In this document: piece by piece, positions 29,954 to 37,957 of the stretch
How the letters are laid out: each line of letters starts with the position of its first letter
Numbering within the stretch: the first letter of the stretch is position 1
From: Caldilineae bacterium
GTDB taxonomy: Bacteria > Chloroflexota > Anaerolineae > Epilineales > Epilineaceae
Length of the DNA stretch: 64,000 bases
NCBI GenBank assembly: GCA_020634625.1
Contig: JACKBJ010000011.1
Location: 48,674 to 112,673, forward strand
Direction: 5' to 3'
The notes under the pieces: model-generated
What the model was told of the DNA's origin: nothing
Seen by the model: only the letters and a program-made list of their open reading frames with translations
Database searches by the model: none
Position numbers and translations under genes: made by a program

Positions 29954-32900
29954 ATGCTCCGCCAGGCCCACAAGCGATCGCGCGCCGCCTCCGACGCGAC
30001 CCGCGCCGGCCGGCGCCGGCTCCCGCACGCCGCCTGGCTGCCCCCGCTCGCCGCAGCGCTGCTGGCCCTCGGCCGCCGCCGCCGCGAGCGTGCCCGCCGC
30101 CCGGTCCGATTCCGCCGCCGCCGCGAGCGCGCCCGCCGCCCGGTCCGATTCCGCCGCCGCCTCGAGCGCGCTCGCCGCCCGGCCCGCCGCCGCCGCCCCG
30201 GCCGCCGCCGAGCTCGGAACGGGCTACCGCCTGGCCGAGACCTGGCAGCGCGCACCCTGGTCGCCCCGCCCCGGCCGCTACGGCCGCACCCTCGACCTGA
30301 GCTCCACGCCGGACGGCACCGTCTTCGTGCTCGACGGCCGGCTGCGCGCGGTTCACGTCGCCGACGCCGAGGGCCGGGCGCGGTCGATGTTCGCGGTTCC
30401 GGCGCCCATCACCGGCACGCGCCAGAGCCAGTGGCAGGCGCTGCGCCTCGACGCCGGTGCCGACGGCGCGCTCTACGCCCTGTTGCGCGGGCCCTACGTC
30501 GACCGCAACGTCTACCGCTACCGCGTCGATCGCCTGAAGCCGGACGGCAGCCTGGACTTCAGCTTCGAGATCACACGCCGCACGGCCGGCGACTTCCGCG
30601 ACATCGCCGTCCATCCCGACGGCTCGATCTTCGTCTCGCGCATGGGCCCTGGCAGCCCCTTCGTCGAATGGCCCGACCCCGAGCCGCCGCCGGCCGGCTT
30701 CGAGCCCAACGGCATCGACATCTACCGCGCCGACGGCGTCTTCGTCGAGACGCTGGCGGTCTCGTGCATGCCCGACCACCTCGACTTCGACCCACAGGGC
30801 CGGCTCTACGTCGCCAACCGCTGCCCGGTGCCGCTGGACTCGCCCGGCCCACCCGGCCCGACGCCGACCACCGAGCCCTCGCGGGGCCCCGCCCGCCCGG
30901 CGCAGCAGGCCCCGCCGATGCCGGCCCAGGAGGGCGTCCTGGTCTTCGGTCCGGATCGGCGCTTCGAACGCCTGGTGCCCTTCCTCGATCCCGAGGAGCT
31001 GGCGGCCGGCCCGGCCGGCGTCTTCCTGTCCCGCAACGTCGAGATCTACGCGCTGGACGCGCCGGAGCCGCGCTACGTCGGCCCCACCGACGCGCTGCTG
31101 GGCAGCTTCATGGGCGAGCTGGTGCTCAACCTCGACCTGCCCGCCGACGGCCGCCTGCTGGCCGCCATGAACCACTGCTACTTCCAGGGCCTGCTGCGCT
31201 TCGACCGGCCCGATGCGCGGCCGGCCGAGCCCGAGCTGATCGGCGCGCTGGACAACCCCGAGCTCGAGGGGCCGCCCAACCCGGGCCGGGTGGCGGCCGG
31301 CGCCGAGCTGGCGCTGCTGATGGAGCGCTACGGCAGCCAGGGTGCGCGGCCGAACCCGAGCTACTACGTGCACCCCTACCTGGCCGAGGCGCGGACCGTG
31401 CAGCGCTGGCCCCTGGCCGGCGCGGGCCGGGAGGGCGGCGCGGGCGGGGACCCCGAGCCGGGATCGGGCGCGCCCGCGCCCGGCGCCGCCCCACGCCTGC
31501 AGCTGGGCCTCTGCGGCGACGCGGCCCGCGATGTGGCCATGGACGGCGAGACCGTCTACAGCCTCGAGCCCGAGCGGCTGCAGCAGCGCCCGGACGACCG
31601 GCTGCCCGGCTGGTCCTGGTGGCCAGCCCTGCTGGCCGAGCCGGACGAGCGTCCCCTGCTGGGTGCCGTCTCGGCCGACGCCGGCCGGGTGGCCACCCTG
31701 GACCTGGGCCGCCAGCGGCTGAGCCTGCTCGACGCGGAAGGCCAGCTGCTGGCCGACTGGTCGCTGCAGGCCGGCGACCCGGGCGCGGCGCCGGTCGACC
31801 TGGCCCTGAGCGGCGACCGGATCTACCTGGCCGACCGCGGCCGCGGCAGCCTGAGCCTGCGCCGCCTCGACGGGACGCGCATCGCCGCCTGGCCGACCCA
31901 CGACGGGCCGCGGGCGGTGGCCGCCGGGCCCGAGGGCGACGCCTACCTGCTCGGCGCCGGCGGCTGGGCCATGCGCTATCGGCCGGACGGCCGCCTGGTG
32001 GCCCTCTGGCCCATGCCCGATCGCAACCTCGACGCGCGCGACATCGCGGTCGATGCCGCCGGCCGGGTCTACGTGCCCTGGGCCCGGCGCCAGCCCTACA
32101 GCGGGCCGCGGGGCCGCGCCATGCCGCAGTACGAGCTGCCCGAGGCGGGGGTCTGGGTCTTCGAGCCGGTCGCCGCGCCGGCCGGCCCGGCGGCCGAGCG
32201 GGGCGCCTGCCTGGCCGCGCCCGACAAGCGCGCCTGGCCGCCGCGCCTGCCCCTGGGCGGCGAGACGCAAGTGACCCTGACGGTCGAGGGCGCCTGCCCC
32301 GGCCGCCCGACCGCGGCCCAGATCATGCTGGTCCTGGACCGCTCGGGCTCGATGGTCGCCGACGCGGCCTTGACCCGCGCGCGCGACTTCCTGACCGAGA
32401 TCCTGGGCCAGCTCGACCCGCGCGAGGTCGAGCTGGGCCTGGTCACCTTCGACAGCGGCGCCGCGCTGCGGCTGCCGCTGGGCCGCGACATCGGTGCCCT
32501 GCGGGCGACCCTGGCGGGCCTCGAGCCCGGGGGCGACACGCGCATGGGCGCCGGCATCGACCTGGCCCTGGCCGAGCTCGGCGGCCCGCGCGGCGATCCG
32601 AGGGCGCGCCAGATCCTCCTGCTGGTCGGCGACGGCCTCTTCAAGGACGAGCCGGAGGCCGCGGCGCGGCGCGCGCTGGCGTCCGGCGTCGAGCTGCGGG
32701 CCCTGGTCTTCAGCACCTGGGACTACAGCGAGGAGACCCGGCGCGGCCTGCTCGCGCTCGGCCTCACGGCCGATCAGGTGATCGTCGATCCGATGCCCCT
32801 GGACCTGCGCCCGCTGCTGGCCGACCTCGGCGGCCTCGCGCCCGAGCGCGGTCTCTTCGAGCAGGTCCAGGTGCTCGACCGCATTCCGGCCAACATGCGC

Positions 32901-33755
32901 TACCAGCCCGACTCGGCCGAGCCGCCGGCGCGCTACGACCCGGTGGCGCATGCCCTGACCTGGCAGCTGCCGGCCGTCTCGGCCGCGGCCGGGCTGCGGC
33001 TCGACTACCGGCTCGAGCCCCTGGAATGCGGTCGCTGGCCGACCAACGTCGAGGCCAGTGCCGACTACCTCGATGCCTTGGGCAACCCGGGCCGGCTCGT
33101 CTTCCCGGTGCCGCGGGTGGAGGTGGTCTGCGATCCGGTGCGGATCTACCTGCCCCTGATCGACCGGGCGCGCTGCCATCGGCGCCTGCAGCCGGCCGAG
33201 CTCCTGCTGGTGCTGGATGCCTCGAGCAGCATGGCCGAGCTCGGACCGGACGGCCGCAGCAGCAAGCTCGCGCTGGCGCGCGCGGCGGCCGACAGCTTCC
33301 TGGCGCGCATGCAGGCCGGCGATCGCGCGGCCCTGATCGCCTTCGACGCCCAGGCCCGGACCCTGGTCGGCCTGAGCGAGGACCGCGCCGCGCTGGCCCA
33401 GGGCCTGCAGCGCCTGGAGCCGCGGCCGGGCACGCGCATCGACCTGGGCCTGGAGGCCGCCGCCGCGGCCTGGCGGGCCGCGCCGCGCCCCGGCGCGACG
33501 CCGGTCGTGATCCTGCTCTCGGACGGTTTCCAGGACCAGGCCGCGGCGCCGTCGAGCGCGGTGCTGGGCCAGGCGGAGCGCCTGCGCGCGGAGGGCGCGC
33601 TGCTGTATGCCATCGGCCTGGGCCGACAGGTCGATGCCGAGCTCCTGCGGCGTCTGGCCGACTCGGCCGCGCACTACCTGGCCTCGCCGACGGCCGAGGA
33701 CCTGGCCGGGGTCTTCGCCGACATCTCCGAGCGTCTGGCCTGTGATCTGCCCTGA
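29954..33755 (+). CDS. Secreted propeller/vWA protein A, frameshifted in its signal peptide
   Basis: Surface protein of about 1,265 aa if the frame is repaired. The ATG at 29954 (AGGA upstream) encodes a basic start and hydrophobic LPPLAAALLAL, but the mature protein lies in the +1 frame; one extra G at 30071-30072 accounts for the shift. The mature part has an NHL-like propeller (GYRLAETW onward), a C-x28-C module, vWA1 with intact MIDAS DRSGS (about 32336-32352), a beta-sandwich region (MRYQPDSAEPPARYD), the motif IYLPLI, and vWA2 with DASSS (about 33217-33231). Metal-dependent adhesion is the expected vWA role. It overlaps protein B by 14 bp; the two are tandem paralogues. Sequencing error or real mutation cannot be told apart. 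Confidence 0.75.
30086..30202 (+). repeat. 39-bp tandem repeat, three copies
   Basis: Units start at 30086, 30125 and 30164 (GAGCG(T/C)...) and encode the 13-residue pattern S(V/A/L)(P/A)AAR(S/P)... after the signal peptide of protein A. The last copy is diverged. The unit is a multiple of three, so copy-number change keeps frame. Confidence 0.75.
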
Positions 33756-36738
33756 GCCGTCCCGGCGGCGGGTCGCCGGCCTGCTGGCCTGCCTGGGCCT
33801 GGCCGCTGCCGTCGCCGCCGCCGCGCCGCTGCAGGCCGCTCCGACGATCGAGGCAGCCGGCACGGCCTACCCCCTGATCGAGACCTGGCGCGACCTGCCG
33901 GCGCCACCCGTCGCCGGTCGCTTCGGCCAGATCGTCGACCTGGCGGCGGCGCCCGACGGGACGCTCTTCGTGCTCGACGGCGCCCTGGCCCAGGTCCACG
34001 TCCTGGATCGCTCGGGCCGGCCGCGGCGGCTGATCCCGCTCCTGACGGCCGAGGACGCCGCCCTGCGCTGGACGCCCCAGCGGCTGGACGTCGGTCCGGA
34101 CGGCACGCTGATCATCGTGTCGGCGGCGCTGGCGGCCGGCCCCGAGGGCTACGCGAGCCGTGTCGATCGGATCAGCCCCGACGGCCGGCAGCTGGGCCGC
34201 TTCATGCTGCGTTCGGCCTGGCCGCAGCCCTATCGCGACCTGGCGGTGGCGCCGGACGGGACGCTCGTCCTCTCGCGCGTCCATGCGGCGACCCTGGCCG
34301 AGGCGGATGGCGAGCTCGATGGCCTGCCCGAGCAGGCCATCGAGCTGCGCACGGCCGAGGGCCGGCTGCGACGGCGGCTGAGCCCGCCGGCCCTGAGCCA
34401 GCCCGGCAGCCTGGCCCTGGCGCCGGACGGCCGGCTCTACGTCGTCAACCGCGTGCAGCCCAACCTGAACCTGCCCGGCGGCGGCGATCCGCGGCCTTCC
34501 GGCGCGCCGCCCGAGGCGCCCCAGGACGGAATCCTGGTCTTCGACCCGCAGCTCGCGTTGGAGGCGCTCCTGCCCTTCAACGCCGCCCAGGACCTGACGG
34601 CCGGCCCGTCGGGCGTCTTCGTCTCGCGCAACGTCGAGGTCTTCGCCCTGGGCGAAGCGCTGCCGCTCTACAGCGGACCGGTCGGCAACGCCGCCGCCGG
34701 CGCCGCCGACGCCCTGGCGCTGGCGGCGCTGCCCGACGGCGGGCTGGCGGCCGGGCTCTCGCACTGCGCGGCGCAGGCGCTGCTGCTGATCGATGCGCCC
34801 GATCGGCGGCCGGCCGAGGCGCGCTGGCTGGGCGAGACCGGCGCGCCGCCCTTGGGCGGGCCCGACTATCCGGTGGCCCTGGCCGCCGACCGCGGCCTGG
34901 CCCTGCTGCAGGGGCGCTACGCGCAGGCGGGCGCCGGCGCGGCGGATCGCCTGCGGGCCGACCCGCAGGCGCACGCGCCGCAGACGCTGCAGCGCTGGGA
35001 AGCCGGTCGCCCCACGTGGCAGCAGGGCCTGTGCAGCGGCAGCGGGCCCTGGCGCGCGCGCGACCTGGCCATGGATGGCGAGACGGTCTACGCCCTCGAT
35101 GCCGTGTCCCTGCGCCGCTTCGACGCCGGGCCCCTGCCGACCTGGACCCGCGTGCCCCTGCCCGCCTCGGACCTGGGCCCCGCGCCCCGGCTATGGGCCG
35201 TCGACGCCGATGCCGGCCGGCTGGCGCTGCTCGACCGCGCGCGCGGCGCCGTGCTGGTCTGGGACGCCGAGGGCGTCGAGCTGGCGCGCTGGCCGGCCGG
35301 CGGCGACGCGGCGGGCGCGGTGCTGCCGGTCGACCTGGCGCTCGACGGTGAGCGGCTGCTGCTGGCCGACCGCGGCCGCCGGCGCATCCTCGTCCGGGAC
35401 CTCGCCGGCCGGCTCCTGGCGAGCTGGGCCACGCCGGCGGCGCCGATCCGCCTGGCGGCCGGTCCCGAAGGCCGCGTCTTCGTCCTCGGCGACGACGCCT
35501 GGGTCTACGCCTACAGCCGCGAGGGTGCGCTCCTGGTCGCCTGGCCGCTGCCGGATGCCGCCGACGGCGCCCAGCCCGAGCACGACGACATCGCGGTCGA
35601 CGTGGCCGGACGGGTGTACCTGAGCTTCGCGCGGCTGCGCTTCGAGTCCGAGGCGCCCGCCTGGTCGCTGCGCATGCCCTCGGATCCGATCGCGCGCGCC
35701 GGCGTCTGGGTCTTCGAGCCCGACGCCGAGCTGCCCCCAGCCGAGCCCGGGGCGGCGCCGGAGCCCGGCGCCTGCCTGCTGCGACCGGAGGCCGAGGCCG
35801 CGCCGCCGCGCGGCCTGCCGGGCAGCCCGATCGAGATCCGCCTCGGCCTGGACGGGCATTGCTTCGCCAAGCCGGTCCGGGCGCAGGTGCTGATCCTGCT
35901 GGATGCCTCGCGCTCGATGGGCTTTCGCGAGTCGCTGGAGCGCTCGCGCGAGAGCCTGACCTCCTTGCTGGGGATGCTCGACCGCGCCGAGACCGACCTG
36001 GCGCTGATGGTCTTCGACGAGAAGGCGCGGCTCCTGGCTCCGCTGGGCAGCTCGCCGGCGGCGATCGAGGCGGCCCTGGCCGGCGTGGAGCCGCGCGGCG
36101 GCACCTGGGCCGAGTCGGGCCTGCAGGCCGCGCTGGCCCTGCTGACCGAGGCCCCGGCCGATCCCGGCGCGCGTCGCAGCGTGGTGCTGGTCACGGACGG
36201 CGCCTTCGACCTGCCGCCGGAGGCCGAGGCCGAGGCGCTCCGCGCGGCCGGCGTGGAGCTGCAGGTCCTGGCCTGGGTCAACGAGGCCTTCGAGCCGGCG
36301 CGGCACCTGCGCGCGCTCGAGCGGCTGGCCGGTGGCGCCGAGCGCCTGCGCTTCGCGGTCCGCGAGCAGCAGCTGGCGGCCTTGGCGGCCGCGCTGTCGA
36401 GCCGGCCGGCGCCTGAGGCCTGGCTGGCGACGCTGGCGGTCGAGGCGCCGCTGCCGGCCGGGCTGCGCTACCTGCCCGGATCGGCGCGCCCCGCGGCGCG
36501 CTACGACGCGGCGAGCCGGCGGCTCACCTGGGCCCGCGGCGCCGTCCCGGCCGGCGCGCCGCTCGAGCTGCGCTTCACGGTGCAGGCCGAGGCGCCGCTG
36601 CGCTGGCCCCAAGATGCCGTCGCCAGCGCAGCCTACGTGGATGCCGCCGGCTCGGCCGGCCGCCTCGACTTCCCGGCGCCGGCGCTGCGGGTCGTGGCAG
36701 CGGTCGACCGGCTCTGGCTGCCCTGGACGGGGCGCTGA
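33742..36738 (+). CDS. Secreted propeller/vWA protein B
   Basis: Tandem paralogue of protein A, 998 aa. The GTG at 33742 overlaps the end of A by 14 bp and opens a good signal peptide (VAGLLACLGLAAAVAAAAPLQA). The propeller begins AYPLIETWRDLP, aligning with GYRLAETWQRAP of A, and shows repeated (A/V)(A/D)PDG(T/R)L blades. The C-x28-C module precedes a vWA domain with MIDAS DASRS (about 35902-35916), then LPAGLRYLPGSARPAARYD as in A. It stops at LWLPWTGR, the position where A continues through IYLPLI into a second vWA, so B is the one-vWA form. Probably exported to the surface and co-transcribed with A. Confidence 0.85.
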   Translation: MICPEPSRRRVAGLLACLGLAAAVAAAAPLQAAPTIEAAGTAYPLIETWRDLPAPPVAGRFGQIVDLAAAPDGTLFVLDGALAQVHVLDRSGRPRRLIPLLTAEDAALRWTPQRLDVGPDGTLIIVSAALAAGPEGYASRVDRISPDGRQLGRFMLRSAWPQPYRDLAVAPDGTLVLSRVHAATLAEADGELDGLPEQAIELRTAEGRLRRRLSPPALSQPGSLALAPDGRLYVVNRVQPNLNLPGGGDPRPSGAPPEAPQDGILVFDPQLALEALLPFNAAQDLTAGPSGVFVSRNVEVFALGEALPLYSGPVGNAAAGAADALALAALPDGGLAAGLSHCAAQALLLIDAPDRRPAEARWLGETGAPPLGGPDYPVALAADRGLALLQGRYAQAGAGAADRLRADPQAHAPQTLQRWEAGRPTWQQGLCSGSGPWRARDLAMDGETVYALDAVSLRRFDAGPLPTWTRVPLPASDLGPAPRLWAVDADAGRLALLDRARGAVLVWDAEGVELARWPAGGDAAGAVLPVDLALDGERLLLADRGRRRILVRDLAGRLLASWATPAAPIRLAAGPEGRVFVLGDDAWVYAYSREGALLVAWPLPDAADGAQPEHDDIAVDVAGRVYLSFARLRFESEAPAWSLRMPSDPIARAGVWVFEPDAELPPAEPGAAPEPGACLLRPEAEAAPPRGLPGSPIEIRLGLDGHCFAKPVRAQVLILLDASRSMGFRESLERSRESLTSLLGMLDRAETDLALMVFDEKARLLAPLGSSPAAIEAALAGVEPRGGTWAESGLQAALALLTEAPADPGARRSVVLVTDGAFDLPPEAEAEALRAAGVELQVLAWVNEAFEPARHLRALERLAGGAERLRFAVREQQLAALAAALSSRPAPEAWLATLAVEAPLPAGLRYLPGSARPAARYDAASRRLTWARGAVPAGAPLELRFTVQAEAPLRWPQDAVASAAYVDAAGSAGRLDFPAPALRVVAAVDRLWLPWTGR

Positions 36739-36753
36739 GCACCCCGTCCAGGG
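36721..36753. terminator. Hairpin overlapping the end of protein B gene
   Basis: CCCTGGACGGGG (36721-36732) pairs with CCCCGTCCAGGG (36742-36753), a 12-bp perfect stem. The left arm encodes the C-terminal PWTG. It separates the convergent B and yceI genes; no T-run. Confidence 0.55.
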
Positions 36754-36775
36754 CTCGGCATCGCCCGGCGGTCGA

Positions 36776-37354
36776 TCAGGCCTTGACGGCCTGGATGTCC
36801 ATGCCGATCGTCACCTGCTCGCCGACCAGCACCCCACCGGTGTCCAGGGCCACGTTCCAGTCGAGGCCGAAGTCGCGGCGGTTGATCACCGTCTCGGCCG
36901 TGAAGCCGGCGCGCGTGCCGCCCCAGGGGTCGCCCGCGACGCCCTCCAGCTCGAGCTTCAGCTCGACCGGACGGGTGATGTCCTTGATCGTCAGGTCGCC
37001 GAGCAGGATCCGGGTGTCGCCCTGCTCGCGCAGCCCGCGGCTGCGGAAGCGCATCGTCGGGAAGGCCTCCACGTCGAAGAAGTCGGCGCTGCGCAGGTGC
37101 GCGTCGCGCTTCTCGTCGGCGGTGTCGATCGAGGCGGTGTCGATCGTGGCCTCGACCGACGAGGCCAGGCGGTCGGCGCCGATCTCCAGGGTTCCGGAGA
37201 ACTCGCCGAAGCGGCCGCGGACCTTGCTGACCATCAGGTGGCGGACGGTGAAGCCGACCACCGAATGCGAGGGATCGATGGTCCAGGTGCCCGGGGCGAG
37301 CGCGTCCAGCTCGGATCCGACGAGGGTCTCGGGGCTTGCAACAAGGGTGGTCAT
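36776..37354 (-). CDS. YceI-family lipid-binding protein
   Basis: A 192-aa lipocalin-like protein of the YceI family, which binds isoprenoid-type lipids. Family features are GTWTIDPSHSVVGFTVRHLMVSKVRG, the DAHLRSADFFDVEAFPTMRF core, LTIKDITRPV and NRRDFGLDWN. No signal peptide is seen, so this copy is probably cytoplasmic. ATG 37354 is chosen because GGAG lies about 8 nt upstream. It is divergent from a MarR regulator; its promoter is bracketed by two operator-like palindromes (37415-37454), so repression by that MarR protein is likely. Confidence 0.9.
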   Translation of the reverse strand: MTTLVASPETLVGSELDALAPGTWTIDPSHSVVGFTVRHLMVSKVRGRFGEFSGTLEIGADRLASSVEATIDTASIDTADEKRDAHLRSADFFDVEAFPTMRFRSRGLREQGDTRILLGDLTIKDITRPVELKLELEGVAGDPWGGTRAGFTAETVINRRDFGLDWNVALDTGGVLVGEQVTIGMDIQAVKA

Positions 37355-37414
37355 TTCAAGGCTCCATGGGGTGGGTTCGGTCACGCCCGACGGGCGCGGC
37401 AGCCGGTCAATTGG

Positions 37415-37454
37415 TTGCGAACGCAAGTATATCCGAAATTACTTGCGAATGCAA
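37415..37454. promoter_or_regulatory. Paired palindromic MarR-type operator
   Basis: TTGCGAACGCAA (37415-37426) and TTGCGAATGCAA (37443-37454), 28 bp start to start, lie between divergent yceI and marR. One covers the -35 of the yceI promoter and the other its predicted start site, the layout of a repressor operator. Confidence 0.7.
37426..37454 (-). promoter_or_regulatory. yceI promoter
   Basis: Minus-strand TTGCAT (37449-37454), 17-bp spacer, TATACT (37426-37431), giving a leader of about 65 nt. Confidence 0.75.
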
Positions 37455-37457
37455 CAG

Positions 37458-37485
37458 TTGCGCGGCGTCGGTTTTGCGCTATGCT
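37458..37485 (+). promoter_or_regulatory. Candidate marR promoter
   Basis: TTGCGC (37458-37463), 16-bp spacer, TATGCT (37480-37485); the start site would fall at or next to the ATG at 37493, so a leaderless message is possible. Confidence 0.45.
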
Positions 37486-37492
37486 CAGGCGC

Positions 37493-37957
37493 ATGCACGA
37501 ACCCCCATGGCTGGACGCGGACGAGATGCGCGCCTGGCGCAGCTTCATCGAGACGGTGGGCGACCTGATCGCGGCCCTGGATGCCGACCTGCAGGAAGCG
37601 GGCGCGTTGGGTCTGGGCGACTACCAGGTGCTGGTCTACCTCTCGGAAGCCGAGGGCTGGAGCCTGCGCATGTGCGACCTGGCCGCGCGGCTGCACCTGT
37701 CGCCCAGCGGCCTCACCCGTCGCATCGACGGGCTGGTGCGCCGCGGGTTCGTCGTCCGCGAGCCCTGCGAGTCCGACCGACGCGTGCTGCTGGCCCGGCT
37801 GACCGAGCCGGGGCACGCCGCCCTGGCCGAGGCCGCGCCGCACCATGTCGAGAGCATCCGCCGCCACCTCCTGACGCCCCTCAGCCGAGCCCAGGTCTGT
37901 GCGCTCGGCGAGATCTTCAGCCGGGTCGGGACGGCCCTGGCGCCGCCGCCGAGCTGA
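37493..37957 (+). CDS. MarR-family transcriptional regulator
   Basis: Winged-helix repressor of 154 aa. The pattern is standard for MarR: an N-terminal dimerisation helix (WRSFIETVGDLIAALDADL), LGLGDYQVLVYLSEA, the recognition helix region HLSPSGLTRRIDGLVRRGFV, the wing EPCESDRRVLLARLTEPG and a C-terminal helix. It probably controls the divergent yceI and itself through the paired palindrome. ATG 37493 is preferred to the in-frame ATG 37481, which lies inside the -10. Its 3' end overlaps the convergent CotH gene by 41 bp. Confidence 0.88.
   Translation: MHEPPWLDADEMRAWRSFIETVGDLIAALDADLQEAGALGLGDYQVLVYLSEAEGWSLRMCDLAARLHLSPSGLTRRIDGLVRRGFVVREPCESDRRVLLARLTEPGHAALAEAAPHHVESIRRHLLTPLSRAQVCALGEIFSRVGTALAPPPS

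Noticed and set aside
30086..30202. 39-bp repeats considered as a CRISPR-like array
   Set aside because: Units are directly adjacent with no spacers, in frame with a coding region, and there are no cas genes.
29731..30255. Extension of the tricorn gene to 30255
   Set aside because: The extension is Arg/Gly/Pro repeat sequence antisense to protein A, and a promoter-like element at 29808-29813 lies inside it.
29985..33745. Alternative plus-strand frame from 29954 through the whole of protein A
   Set aside because: Beyond the signal peptide this frame is Arg/Pro/Ala-rich with no domains; the +1 frame carries the propeller and vWA domains.
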